Assembly: GCA_051648405.1 (NCBI GenBank)
Contig: JBOFFC010000159.1
Location: 62,001 to 126,000 of the forward strand
Direction of reading: 5' to 3'
DNA from: JBOFFC01 sp051648405
GTDB lineage: Bacteria > Planctomycetota > Planctomycetia > Pirellulales > Lacipirellulaceae
Length of the DNA: 64,000 bases
Every line of letters begins with the position of its first letter. Position 1 is the stretch's first letter. Position numbers and translations under genes: made by a program. A model generated the notes under the pieces. That model made no database searches. It was not told where the DNA came from and saw only the letters and a list, made by a program, of their open reading frames with translations. Below, in pieces: positions 53,990 through 62,829 of the stretch.

Positions 53990-55030
53990 ATGCCGCGTCG
54001 GGCTCTTACCTTGGTCGTTCTGCCACTTGCCTTGGCGCTGCTCGGCAAGACCGCCGGCGCCGCCGACCCGCGCGTCGAAACGTTCGTCGGCCGAACGATG
54101 GGGACCACCTACCAGGTGAGCTACGTCGCGACGGACGGGCTCCCCGACGCGGCGGAGCTGAAGCCCGCCGTCGACGCGCTGCTGGTGGAAGTCAGTCGGC
54201 AGATGTCGACCTACGACGCCGCGTCGGAGGTCTCGCGGTTCAATCGGCAGCGGGGGGACGGCTGGTTCCCCGTGTCGAAAGAGCTCGGCGGCGTCGTCGA
54301 TGCGGCGCTCGGCGTCGCGCGCGACTCGGGGGGGGCGTTCGACCCGACCGTTGCGCCGCTCCTCGCCGCGTGGGGCTTTGGCCCCGGTCCGAAGGCCGCG
54401 CGACCCCCGTCCGCCGAGCGAGTCGCGCGAGCGCGACAGGCCGTTGGTTACACGCTCGTCGAGGCGCGGCTCGACCCACCGGCGCTGCGCAAGACGAACC
54501 CCCGGGTTGCGCTCGAGCTCTCGGCGATCGCGCCGGGGTACGCCGTGGACGCCGTCGCGGACCTGCTCGCGGCGAAGGGGGTCGCGGCTTCGATGGTCGA
54601 GATCGGTGGCGAGGTCGTAGGGCGCGGCCGAAAGCCGGGGGGCGAGCCGTGGCGCATCGGCGTCGAGCCGGCCGACCCCGAGGCGACGGCCTTCCAAGCG
54701 GTCGTCGAGCTCGTCGATCGCGCGGCGAGCACCTCCGGCGACTACCGCAACTACTTCGAGCACGACGGGAAGCGTTACTCGCACACGCTCGACCCACGGA
54801 CGGGCGCCCCCGTCGATCACTCGCTGGCGACCGCCACGGTGCTTGCGGGCACGTGCCAGGCGGCCGACGCCACGGCGACGGTCCTCAGCGTCTTGGGGCC
54901 CGAAGCGGGTTACGCCTGGGCCGTCGAGCGAGAAGTCGCTGCGCTGTTCGTCGTGCGTAGCGACGCGCGCGACCCACCGACGTTCACGGAGAAACGGACG
55001 CCGGCGTGGCCGGCCGGCGCCGCGCCGTGA
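53990..55030 (+). CDS. apbE: FAD:protein FMN transferase
   Basis: 346 residues with an exported N-terminus (RALTLVVLPLALALLGKTAGAA). It covalently attaches FMN to Thr of periplasmic flavoproteins such as Nqr/Rnf subunits. Motifs are 'FVGRTMGTTYQVSY', 'QMSTYDAASEVSRFN', 'SGGAFDPTVAPLL', 'MVEIGGEVVGRG', 'YSHTLDPRTGAPVDH' and 'CQAADATATVLSVLG'. In the family's 'AKGYAVD' box the lysine is proline here (AIAPGYAVD). The gene end overlaps the 3' end of the opposing glycosyltransferase gene by 47 bp. Confidence 0.93.
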   Translation: MPRRALTLVVLPLALALLGKTAGAADPRVETFVGRTMGTTYQVSYVATDGLPDAAELKPAVDALLVEVSRQMSTYDAASEVSRFNRQRGDGWFPVSKELGGVVDAALGVARDSGGAFDPTVAPLLAAWGFGPGPKAARPPSAERVARARQAVGYTLVEARLDPPALRKTNPRVALELSAIAPGYAVDAVADLLAAKGVAASMVEIGGEVVGRGRKPGGEPWRIGVEPADPEATAFQAVVELVDRAASTSGDYRNYFEHDGKRYSHTLDPRTGAPVDHSLATATVLAGTCQAADATATVLSVLGPEAGYAWAVEREVAALFVVRSDARDPPTFTEKRTPAWPAGAAP

Positions 55031-56540
55031 GCGCTGCTGCCGGTGCGCGGTAAACCATCACGGTCGATGACACCCGGGCGACGAGTTCGGCGTCGAGGTC
55101 GTGGACGAGCCGCTCGACGACTTTGCGCTGGGCGTGATTCTCGGGGAACCATTGCGCGACGAGCCACACCTCGCGGCGCTGGCCGATGCGCCCCGCGAAG
55201 CCGCCGAGCACCGCGTCCCAGTCTTGGTCCGCGGCGGGGTGCGCCGACAGCGTCGCGGCGGGCCAGCTTGTGGGGAGCGAGTACAACACCCCCTCGCCGT
55301 AGTAGGTGGGGGTTGCAAGCACCGCCGGCGGGAGGTCGGCAGGGTCCGACTCGGCCTCGATCCGTCGCGCGACGCTGTAGAAATCGTGCTCCGCGTAACG
55401 CGCGTTGGCCCAGCGGTTCTGCGTGGCGAACACGCCGAGCACGACCAGCGCGATGGTCGCGGCCGTCGTCACCCAGCGACGGCGGTCGAGGGCCGCTCCG
55501 GCGCCGAGCCACAGGCACATCGGGACCACCATCCAAACCACGTACCGGTAGTTGTAGCCGGTCACGGTGACGTTCGCGGCGAGCGCCGCGGCCAGTGGTG
55601 GGAGCGCCAACAACAGCGCCAGCCACGCGCGATCGCCGCGCGCCATCCGGCGCCAGCCGGCGACGGCAAGGACGATCGCAGGCGCGAAGATCGCGATCGC
55701 CCACGGGGCCATCGACCGCGCGCCGGCTCCCCCCCCCAACTCGCGGAGTTCCGTCACCGACGGCCCGAAGGTGTTCCCGGTGAGTAGCCACAGGTAAGAG
55801 AACGCCAGCGCTTCTCTGTCGAACTCGACGTTGTGGAAGTACTCCCCGGAGTCGGCGAAGTCGGCTCGTAAGGACGGAATAAGCAACGTCCCTGCGGCCG
55901 TCAGCGCCGCCGCCGCGACGAGCGCGCCAGGGAGGCCCCTGCCACGTTTCTCGACGAGGATCGCGATCCCTAGGATCAGGACCGGCACGCCGCCGAAGTA
56001 GTGCGTCGCGATCGTCAGCCAGGCGGCGGCCACGAATCCGACCCAGTCGAACCAGGCGTCGCTCCGCCGAAGCCGCCACGCGAACGCGAGCATCACCGCG
56101 ACGAGCAACACGTAGAACGCGTAACCGCGGCCGTGTTGGCTCAGGAGGACGTGATTCGCCGAGAACGCCAGCAGCGCGGCGGCGAACAAGCCCGGCGTCG
56201 GCCCCGCGAGGCGTCTGCCAACGAGCCCCGTCACGACGACCGCCAGCACGCCGGACAGAACCGAGAACCAGCGCGTCGCCTGCCCCGAGCCCGACGCGGC
56301 GATCGCATGGCTCACCAGCCAGCGGTACAGCGGTGGGAAGCCGTCGTGGCGCGCGACGAGCTCGCCCAGGTCGGTGGTCGCGTGCAGGACCTCGTAGGCC
56401 TCGTCGTGATCGAACGCCGGTTCGAACAGGCGCACGCACCGCCAGCCGGTGGCGATCACGGCGATCAACAGCAGCAGAGTCCAGAAGCGTCCGGGCGTGT
56501 CCCGCGGGGCTTCGTGCCCCGCGTCGGGGTTGTCCCTCAA
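54984..56540 (-). CDS. Polytopic GT-C (GT39-like) glycosyltransferase
   Basis: 518 residues, about ten membrane segments. The catalytic-type acidic motif is in the first periplasmic loop ('FEPAFDHDEAYEVLHATTDL'), followed by 'HDGFPPLYRWLVSHAIAASG'. These are typical of dolichyl-phosphate-mannose or ArnT-like transferases that use lipid-linked sugars. The start is TTG at 56540, overlapping the preceding small gene's stop (TTGA), with no alternative upstream. It ends the secretion operon and could glycosylate exported proteins, as an inference from position. Confidence 0.83.
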   Translation of the reverse strand: MRDNPDAGHEAPRDTPGRFWTLLLLIAVIATGWRCVRLFEPAFDHDEAYEVLHATTDLGELVARHDGFPPLYRWLVSHAIAASGSGQATRWFSVLSGVLAVVVTGLVGRRLAGPTPGLFAAALLAFSANHVLLSQHGRGYAFYVLLVAVMLAFAWRLRRSDAWFDWVGFVAAAWLTIATHYFGGVPVLILGIAILVEKRGRGLPGALVAAAALTAAGTLLIPSLRADFADSGEYFHNVEFDREALAFSYLWLLTGNTFGPSVTELRELGGGAGARSMAPWAIAIFAPAIVLAVAGWRRMARGDRAWLALLLALPPLAAALAANVTVTGYNYRYVVWMVVPMCLWLGAGAALDRRRWVTTAATIALVVLGVFATQNRWANARYAEHDFYSVARRIEAESDPADLPPAVLATPTYYGEGVLYSLPTSWPAATLSAHPAADQDWDAVLGGFAGRIGQRREVWLVAQWFPENHAQRKVVERLVHDLDAELVARVSSTVMVYRAPAAALTARRRPATPASVSP

Positions 56541-56725
56541 GGGACGTCCTCCGCGCGACGGGGCGTCTCGCGACGGTCTTCGAGCGAGCGTCGATCGTCG
56601 CCGCTGAACAGCACGGCCGCGTCGGCGCGCTCGGCAGAGCGTCGGTCACGCAGTCGGCGCTCTTCTTCGGCGCGCTTCTCGAGCAGGCTCAGCAGTTCGT
56701 CGGGGATTTCGAGGGGGCTGTTCAT
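56537..56725 (-). CDS. Small highly charged protein between secretin and glycosyltransferase
   Basis: 62 residues: 'NSPLEIPDELLSLLEKRAEE' then 'ERRLRDRRSAERADAAVLFS' and an Arg/Asp/Glu-rich end. It is probably a single long helix, soluble. It starts 25 bp after the secretin stop and overlaps the glycosyltransferase start. No family is recognised. Placement inside the operon and translational coupling support it being a real gene. Confidence 0.65.
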   Translation of the reverse strand: MNSPLEIPDELLSLLEKRAEEERRLRDRRSAERADAAVLFSGDDRRSLEDRRETPRRAEDVP

Positions 56726-56749
56726 CGGCGGCGGGTTCAGAGGATCGCT

Positions 56750-58483
56750 CTAGCGTAGCCACTGGGCCGGCGTCGGATCGACGGCCATCGCCGGCTCGAC
56801 GTCGGAAGGGGTGTCGATCGCGGGCAGGCGGCGGATCTCGCCGACTTCAAGCTCACCCGGCGGCGGGCAGACGTCGGCCTGCTTGCGGCCGAATAGGATC
56901 GGCTTGTGCCGCTCGAGCAACGGGTCGCGCATCCGTGGTTCGTACGGTCGCGGCGCGCGGCAGAGGGCGCCTTGGGTCAGCGGGTCGAACGCGCGGGCGA
57001 CCTCTTCGTCGTTGCGGACGAGCTGCTCGCCGTCGAGCGGCATCACGTGCGGCACCAGCGCGACGACGAGCTCGCTGCGCTGCAGCGTGGTGCTGCGACG
57101 CTGGAAGAAGAAATTCAGGTAGGGGATCGTCCCCAGGATCGGGACGCGGGTGACGCTAACCTCGTCGCGCTCCTGGATCAGCCCGCCGATGATCATCCCT
57201 TGCCCGCTGTTGAGCAGGGCGTCGGTCTCGAGCTGCGTCGTTTGCTCGTCGGGGAGGCCCGTCTCGGCGTTGACGGCGCCGGTCGAGACCTTCGGCGCGA
57301 TCCGCAACAGCACCCGACCGTCGCGCGTGATCCGCGGGGTGACCGCGAGCACGACGCCCACGTCGAGGAAGTTCACCGTCTCGAGCGCGCTGGTCTCGGT
57401 GGTCAGCGTCTGGCGGTAGCCGAGGCGTTCGCCGATTTGGATCTCCGACTGCTGGCCGTTGACCGCGAGGATCCGTGGCGCGGCGAGGGTCTTGGCGTCG
57501 GTCGTCGAGATCAGCGCCTCGATCAGCGTGTCGAGGTCGCCCCCGGTGCTCTCGATCATGAACCCGGGGGACGCCGTCGAGCTCGCCATGCCGGCCGAGC
57601 GGAGCGTGAGGTTGGCCCCTGAAATGCGCGTGAGGGCGTCCCAGTTGACCCCCGACCGCTGGTCGTCGGTCAAGTCGACTTGCAGCAAGCGGACCTCGAT
57701 CAGCACTTGCCGCGGCGCCTGGTCGGCTTCGGTTATGTACTGCTCGATGCGGTCCACGTACGGCCCGAGGTCCTCGACGACGAGGACTTCCTTGGTCCGG
57801 CGGTTGTCGGCCGGGTTGGTCTCGACGAAGTGCGACTGCCCGATCGGCGACATCAGCCCCACGACGACCGGTTGCAGGTCGGCGGCCGAGGCGAAATCGA
57901 GCTCGATCACGCTGACACGGCGTCCCTGCACGTTCGGCGCGAGCGCCGTTCCAGCCGCCATGCTCGTCACGTAGAGGATCCCGTCCTGCTCGATCCACAT
58001 GTGGCCGCTCGACTGCAGCAGCGAGTCGATCACCGTCCGCAGCGGGACGCGCTGGAACTTGGCGGTCACCGGGGCGTCGGCCGGCGAGGCGACGATCAGG
58101 TTCAGGCCCTCGGATTCCGCGAGTGCTGACAGCACCTGCCGGAGCGACGCGTTGCGCACCGAGAGCGTCACGAGCCCCTCGCGGTTCTGCACGTCGATCG
58201 GCGAGTTGGGCTCGATCTGTGCCAGCGGTAGGCGAAGCAGCTCGGCGGGCGCCGCCGGCGCCGACGCACCGGAGGGGAGCGCCTCGGCCGCGGCGCCGGC
58301 CGGGTCGAGGACACGCGTGGCCCCTTCGAGGATCGATTGCAGCGATTCGATCGTTGGCATCGAGGGCGTTGCGGCCTGCTGCGCGTGGCACGGCGCGTCG
58401 GCGACGGTCAGCGCGCACGCGGCGATGACCCCCCGGGTCAGGGCGCGCGAGATCAGGCGGCTGCGGGAAGCCTCACGGGGCAC
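56750..58483 (-). CDS. Type II secretion / type IV pilus secretin (GspD/PilQ-like)
   Basis: 577 residues from GTG 58483, chosen because AAGGAGG lies six bases upstream; an earlier GTG at 58507 is possible. The signal peptide (~1-35) is followed by a short N-terminal region, a secretin/TonB N0-like domain ('LVTLSVRNASLRQVLSALAE', 'MWIEQDGILYVTSM'), N1/N3-like domains ('SVIELDFASAADLQPVVVGL'), and the secretin barrel ('VLIEVRLLQVDLTDDQRSGV', 'LAAPRILAVNGQQSEIQIGE', 'VPILGTIPYLNFFFQRRSTT', 'SELVVALVPHVM'). It forms the outer-membrane channel of the apparatus encoded by the upstream genes. Confidence 0.93.
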   Translation of the reverse strand: MPREASRSRLISRALTRGVIAACALTVADAPCHAQQAATPSMPTIESLQSILEGATRVLDPAGAAAEALPSGASAPAAPAELLRLPLAQIEPNSPIDVQNREGLVTLSVRNASLRQVLSALAESEGLNLIVASPADAPVTAKFQRVPLRTVIDSLLQSSGHMWIEQDGILYVTSMAAGTALAPNVQGRRVSVIELDFASAADLQPVVVGLMSPIGQSHFVETNPADNRRTKEVLVVEDLGPYVDRIEQYITEADQAPRQVLIEVRLLQVDLTDDQRSGVNWDALTRISGANLTLRSAGMASSTASPGFMIESTGGDLDTLIEALISTTDAKTLAAPRILAVNGQQSEIQIGERLGYRQTLTTETSALETVNFLDVGVVLAVTPRITRDGRVLLRIAPKVSTGAVNAETGLPDEQTTQLETDALLNSGQGMIIGGLIQERDEVSVTRVPILGTIPYLNFFFQRRSTTLQRSELVVALVPHVMPLDGEQLVRNDEEVARAFDPLTQGALCRAPRPYEPRMRDPLLERHKPILFGRKQADVCPPPGELEVGEIRRLPAIDTPSDVEPAMAVDPTPAQWLR

Positions 58484-59162
58484 CGCTCGCCTCCTTGGCC
58501 GGACCACGCGACGTAGCGGGAGTCAGCATTACAGCGGTGGCGGTGATCTCGACGACGCGGAAGCCGTCGATCTCGTCCCCTTCGCGAACGGTGCGGTCGC
58601 CAATCGTCGCGCTGCGTCCCGACGCGGAGACGAGGATCATCCCGACCCCCGAACTCTTGAGCTCTTCGAGTCGTAGCTTCGGGTCGATCGTTTCGACCGA
58701 GTCGCCCCCGGCGAGGACGCCTCCGGACTCCTCGACTTCTTGAGCGAGCGTTTCTTTTCGCCGAAGGATCGCTTCCGGTGACCACTCGGGGAGCCCGAAG
58801 GGGTCGTGCCGCGACGCCTTCGCCAGGGTGATCGTGAACGCAGTCTCCTTTGCCCGCTTCGCCGCCGGTAGCTTCCCGTCATTGGGCGCCTCCGTCTCGG
58901 AGGGGCGCGGGTTGCGCGCCGACGCCGCAGCCGACGACGAGTGGCGGGGGGCGGAATGGCCGTGCTGCGTTGCGGGCGCTCGCGCCCCAGGAGGCGCCGC
59001 GGGGCTTGGCTCGGCAGGCGTGTCGCGGAGCCCGACAGCGGGCTCGCCCGACGAGAACAACTGCGGCCCCCACACGCCGATCAAGGCGAGCGCCAGCACA
59101 CCCACGAGCGCGAGCTTCGCCGGCGACGGTCGATCGGTCGGCGGGGTGACAGCCACCTTCAC
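58473..59162 (-). CDS. PilP/GspC-like inner-membrane linker protein
   Basis: 229 residues from GTG 59162 (GTGA overlap with the pilO-like stop). One N-terminal membrane helix (~16-32, KLALVGVLALALIGVWG), then a Pro/Ala/Ser-rich linker and a C-terminal beta domain 'LRLEELKSSGVGMILVSASG' and 'SATIGDRTVREGDEIDGFRV'. This resembles the HR/PilP domain that contacts the secretin. The end overlaps the secretin start by 11 bp. The domain assignment rests on architecture and position more than on strong sequence match. Confidence 0.7.
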   Translation of the reverse strand: MKVAVTPPTDRPSPAKLALVGVLALALIGVWGPQLFSSGEPAVGLRDTPAEPSPAAPPGARAPATQHGHSAPRHSSSAAASARNPRPSETEAPNDGKLPAAKRAKETAFTITLAKASRHDPFGLPEWSPEAILRRKETLAQEVEESGGVLAGGDSVETIDPKLRLEELKSSGVGMILVSASGRSATIGDRTVREGDEIDGFRVVEITATAVMLTPATSRGPAKEASGAP

Positions 59163-59767
59163 GATCCACCCCCGGGAGCCGCCGCGAGCACGGGGTCGGC
59201 TTGCGCCGGCGTTCTCATGCCGTAGTACAGAGAGCACTCCAGCTGCACGTTGTACCGCGACTCGAGCGCGCCCCGCTCGATGACCAGCCGCTTGATGGGG
59301 GCGAGTCGTGGCAAATCCTCGCGCCCTGCGAACACCGCGCAAAGGCCGGCGTGCGTTCCTTCAGCCGTCACGGCCACCGGCATGACGGCGTGCGTGTCGT
59401 GTGTTTCGGCGGTCGAGCGGCGGAAGTCTTGGATACGCACGTCGTGCTCGCGGGCGAGGCGGCTCAGGTCGGCGAGGAACGCCCCCTCGTTGGCTTCGTC
59501 GGGAATCCGGTCGCTCACCCGTTGGACGCGGGCCCGCAGCTCGTCGAGTTCCGCCACCAGCGCGGCGTGGTCGCGCCGCAGCGCCCCCGCCCCCGCTAGC
59601 TTGCTGCGGACCAGCTCGCTCGTGTGGTCGAGGTCGATCCGCCACCCGGCCAGCGGTCGGTACAGGCCAACGTAGGCGACGGCGCCAATCGCCAGCGCGC
59701 AGCCGAGCGCCAGGGCGTGGGGCGCCCCTGTCGGGAGTTTCGGTCCTGTCGGTTGTCCGGGTCGCAT
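59159..59767 (-). CDS. PilO/GspM-like protein
   Basis: 202 residues. N-terminal membrane helix ('HALALGCALAIGAVAYVGLY'), then a coiled-coil segment ('LRRDHAALVAELDELRARVQ') and an alpha/beta ferredoxin-like region ('EHDVRIQDFRRSTAETHDTH', 'LIKRLVIERGALESRYNVQL' type). The order PilM-N-O is preserved with the neighbours. ATG 59767 is preferred to the TTG one codon before. The stop overlaps the next gene by four bases. Confidence 0.75.
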   Translation of the reverse strand: MRPGQPTGPKLPTGAPHALALGCALAIGAVAYVGLYRPLAGWRIDLDHTSELVRSKLAGAGALRRDHAALVAELDELRARVQRVSDRIPDEANEGAFLADLSRLAREHDVRIQDFRRSTAETHDTHAVMPVAVTAEGTHAGLCAVFAGREDLPRLAPIKRLVIERGALESRYNVQLECSLYYGMRTPAQADPVLAAAPGGGS

Positions 59768-59783
59768 CAAAAGGGGGGCTCGT

Positions 59784-60377
59784 TCACAGAATGCACTCGA
59801 TCTCGAACTCGCGGACCGCCGGCGCCCCCCCCGCTAGCGGGCGGGTTGCGGCGATCGACACCAGCGAGAAGGCGCCCGAGTCGCGGAGGTGCTCGACGAA
59901 TGCGGCGATCACGAGCCCGTCGATGCCGGCGCCGAGCAGCTTGAGGGTCGGTCGCACCGCGGATGGGTCGGACGATGAACTGCGCACCCCTGTCCCCTCG
60001 CCGGCGTCGAGGAACTCGAAGCGGGTGACGTACACCCGCCCATCGACCTCCTCGGCCGCGTGCGAAACGGCGCCCAGCAGCGTGAGGCCCGAAGTGGCCT
60101 GCGAGAGCGACAGTGAGATCTCTTCCCGGGCGCGGAGCTGGTCGATCTGCGCGGTGAGCTGCGCCAGCTCGCCCGTGAGCTTCGCTAGCGGCGCGTACTG
60201 CGTGTCGAGCGAACGCAAGCGTTCGACTGCCGACAGGCCACGACCCCACTCGAGCGCGAGCAGCACGCCGCAGACGAGTCCGGCGGTCCCGACGGCGTTA
60301 GACCACAGGCGGAAGACCCTGCGGGCCGCCATCCGGCGACGCGCGGCGAGCGGGATGAGGTTGAGCGAGCGCTTCAC
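59784..60377 (-). CDS. PilN/GspL-C-like protein
   Basis: 197 residues from GTG 60377, which overlaps the pilM stop (GTGA) and follows a GGAGGGGGG site. The N-terminus 'KRSLNLIPLAARRRMAARRV' carries the PilN 'NLIP' signature that binds PilM. One membrane helix ('AVGTAGLVCGVLLALEWGRG'), a coiled coil ('LTGELAQLTAQIDQLRAREE') and a C-terminal alpha/beta domain ('GLVIAAFVEHLRDSGAFSLV') follow. It forms the inner-membrane platform with PilM and PilO-like proteins. Confidence 0.83.
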   Translation of the reverse strand: MKRSLNLIPLAARRRMAARRVFRLWSNAVGTAGLVCGVLLALEWGRGLSAVERLRSLDTQYAPLAKLTGELAQLTAQIDQLRAREEISLSLSQATSGLTLLGAVSHAAEEVDGRVYVTRFEFLDAGEGTGVRSSSSDPSAVRPTLKLLGAGIDGLVIAAFVEHLRDSGAFSLVSIAATRPLAGGAPAVREFEIECIL

Positions 60378-61369
60378 GACCCCCCCTCCCACGCCAGGGC
60401 CGAGAGGGCGATCGCCGGCCCCAGCAGGCAGTCGGGGGGGATCGCCACGGAGGCGGAGTCTTGGTGCAGCACGCGGGTCGCGCGCCACGCCTCGGCGCTC
60501 ACCCCCGCGCGGTCACCCAACACTTCGGCCAGGCCGGGGATCACCCCTCCCGCGCCGAACAAATAGAGCCGCTGGGGCCCCTTGGTTCTCAGTTTGCCGC
60601 CGAGGTGATTGAGCGTCCGCTTGAGCTCGGCGACCATCGGTTCGATCGCGCGGAGCAAGGGGGACCGAGCCGGGTTGGGGGCGCCGTCGGCCTCTTGCAG
60701 CAGTCCGCGGCGCAGCACCACCCGCTCGGCGTCGGCGACGGAGACGCCGAGCGACTCGGCCACGCCCTTGTACAGCGCCTCGACCCCTTCAATCTTCAAC
60801 GAGCGGGCGTAGTGCGCAACGCCGTTTCGACCGGCGACGAACGTCGCGCTCGACCCCCCCCAATCGAGGCCCGCGAGCAGCGCCTCGGGTGTGTACTCGG
60901 CGCTCCAGCGCAGGGCGCGGGCGATCGCCAGCGGCTCGCCATCGACGGTCCTGCACTCGAGGCCCGCCTTGCCGAGGCCCTCGCAGATCGACTCGACCGC
61001 TCCCTGGGGCGCTTCGAGTACGTACCCATCGTCGCCCGTGACCGTCCACCCATCGACGCACGTCGGCGGTGGTAACGACGCGCCCCCTTCGGCGGGAGTC
61101 GATTGAAGTCGGCACGCGGACATCGACAACACGACGGCGGCGTGCTTGCCACGCAGCGGGCCGGCGAGCGCGCGGGCGGACTCGACCTCGCGACGGCTCG
61201 ATTCGTCGGCGGACGCTTCGCCGACCGGCCAGCGCGGCGTCACCGCGGCGCCGACCAGCTCCAATCGGTCGCCGATCCGCCGCAGCTGCGCGACCTTGAC
61301 GGTCTTCGAGCCGACGTCCACTCCGATCCAGCCAACCGCCCCACGGCGTGGTCCCGCATCGCGGCTCAC
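60374..61369 (-). CDS. pilM: PilM-like actin-fold assembly protein
   Basis: 331 residues from GTG 61369. The actin-like ATPase phosphate-1 motif is 'GWIGVDVGSKTVKVAQLRRI'. The second part of the fold shows 'LLAGLDWGGSSATFVAGRNG' (phosphate 2-like) and 'QRLYLFGAGGVIPGLAEVLG' (adenosine motif). It recruits the N-terminus of PilN at the cytoplasmic face. It overlaps its neighbours by four bases on both sides, consistent with tight translational coupling. Confidence 0.88.
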   Translation of the reverse strand: MSRDAGPRRGAVGWIGVDVGSKTVKVAQLRRIGDRLELVGAAVTPRWPVGEASADESSRREVESARALAGPLRGKHAAVVLSMSACRLQSTPAEGGASLPPPTCVDGWTVTGDDGYVLEAPQGAVESICEGLGKAGLECRTVDGEPLAIARALRWSAEYTPEALLAGLDWGGSSATFVAGRNGVAHYARSLKIEGVEALYKGVAESLGVSVADAERVVLRRGLLQEADGAPNPARSPLLRAIEPMVAELKRTLNHLGGKLRTKGPQRLYLFGAGGVIPGLAEVLGDRAGVSAEAWRATRVLHQDSASVAIPPDCLLGPAIALSALAWEGGS

Positions 61370-61596
61370 GGGTTGACCCCTTCGGTGACGAGCAGTTCGA
61401 CGCGTTCGAGCCGGGCGTCGATCGACCGCAAGGTGGTCGCGATCTCGCGCAGCAGGAGCTCAGAGCGCATCGCGCCCGAGGTGAACGAAGTCGATGCGGC
61501 CGCGTCGCGCGTCTCGGCGGTAGCGACGGGCCCGCTAGCGGCGAGCCAGCCGAGCACGAGGGTCGATAGCGCCAGGGCTAGCAGTTTCGAGTTCAT
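61366..61596 (-). CDS. Small exported protein of the pilus/secretion operon, unknown
   Basis: 76 residues. A signal peptide or single membrane anchor ('LLALALSTLVLGWLAASGPV', cleavage near ATA-ET) is followed by ~45 residues with a helical tail ('ELLLREIATTLRSIDARLER') ending in VTEGVNP. I chose ATG 61596; a GTG two codons upstream is possible. It sits between the GspF and PilM genes. No known minor component matches. Confidence 0.65.
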   Translation of the reverse strand: MNSKLLALALSTLVLGWLAASGPVATAETRDAAASTSFTSGAMRSELLLREIATTLRSIDARLERVELLVTEGVNP

Positions 61597-61632
61597 GGCC
61601 ACCCCGTTCCGATGCGTGCGACGGCAGTGATG

Positions 61633-62814
61633 TCAGTGCTGCTGGGCGAGTGTCGCGATGTCGAACACGGGCAACATGACGGCGAGCACGACGACCGCGA
61701 CAACGCCCCCCATCACGATCGTCACAATCGGTTCGATCACTGAGACCAACTGTCTCGCCGCCGCTTGCCCCTCTTCCTCGTAGTGGCCCCCCATCATCGC
61801 CGCGACTTCGCCCAGTCTGCCCGTCTTCTCTGCGGTCGCCATCATCTCGGTCGCCGACGCCGGCAGCACGTTGTTCCCGTCGAGCGCGTCGCTGAGGCTC
61901 CGACCGTTCATGACGGCGTCTTCGAGCTCCACGGCCAAGTCCTGAAACAGGGTATTGGACTCGGCTTTACGGAGCAGGCGCAAGCAGTCGAGAAGCGGGA
62001 CGCCGCTGGTGATCAGCAGGCCGAGCAGTCGGCACACGCGCGCGCCAATGAGCGTGCGGACGACGTTCTTCAGCCCCGGCGTGCGGAGCAGCGCGGTGTC
62101 AACCATCCGCCGCCCGGCCGGAGTCACCCGCGCCGCAACGGCGCCGGCGACCGCGGCTGCGGCGAGCGCCCCCCACAACCACCAACGGACCCAGACCTCG
62201 CCAGCGACCCCCAGCAGCAGCCGTGTGACGGTCGGCAGCGTGAGCTGATACTGCTCGAAGATCGAGGCGAACCGCGGCAGCACGAACACGACGAGTGTGC
62301 CGATCACCGCCGTCGAGACGCACGTCAGCAGCACCGGGTAAACGAGCATCCCGCGCAGCGTGCGCGACAAGCGGAGGTCGGCTCGCTGGATCTCGGCGAG
62401 CTGGGCGAGGACGTCGGCCATCTTGCCCGAGGCCTCCCCCGCGGCGACCGTCGCCGTGAAGGCCTCGTCGAACAGCTCGGGGTGCTTGCGCAGCGCGGCA
62501 GAGAGGGTCGATCCGTTCGAGACGTCGTCGTGGGTCTGCGCCAGCAGCCGCGCCAGGTCCGCGCGCTGGCACTGCTTGTGGAGCGATTGGAGAGCGACCG
62601 CCACGCTCACACCCGCCCCGGTCATCATCGCGAGCTGCGAAGTGAAGTGAACCCGGTCGCGAGGCGAGAACCGCTTCGGCAACCACGACGGCCGCGCCCC
62701 CGCCTGTTGAGTTTGGGGATCGGCGCCGAACGACTGCAGCAGCGCCGCGACGCCGGCGGAGGGGGCGCCCTCGATCGCGAGCGCGGCGTTGCGGGGATTG
62801 GCGGCTGTGGGCAT
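61633..62814 (-). CDS. GspF/PilC-type inner-membrane platform protein
   Basis: 393 residues with the duplicated GspF domain. The first copy begins 'FTSQLAMMTGAGVSVAVALQ' and has 'FTATVAAGEASGKMADVLAQ'; the second copy has 'RLLGLLITSGVPLLDCLRLL' and 'ATEMMATAEKTGRLGEVAAM'. Membrane helices follow each copy ('VLLTCVSTAVIGTLVVFVLP', 'IVTIVMGGVVAVVVLAVMLP'). It couples the GspE ATPase to pseudopilus or pilus assembly. It lies 15 bp after the ATPase gene. Confidence 0.93.
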   Translation of the reverse strand: MPTAANPRNAALAIEGAPSAGVAALLQSFGADPQTQQAGARPSWLPKRFSPRDRVHFTSQLAMMTGAGVSVAVALQSLHKQCQRADLARLLAQTHDDVSNGSTLSAALRKHPELFDEAFTATVAAGEASGKMADVLAQLAEIQRADLRLSRTLRGMLVYPVLLTCVSTAVIGTLVVFVLPRFASIFEQYQLTLPTVTRLLLGVAGEVWVRWWLWGALAAAAVAGAVAARVTPAGRRMVDTALLRTPGLKNVVRTLIGARVCRLLGLLITSGVPLLDCLRLLRKAESNTLFQDLAVELEDAVMNGRSLSDALDGNNVLPASATEMMATAEKTGRLGEVAAMMGGHYEEEGQAAARQLVSVIEPIVTIVMGGVVAVVVLAVMLPVFDIATLAQQH

Positions 62815-62829
62815 CGTTTAGTCGCTTGG

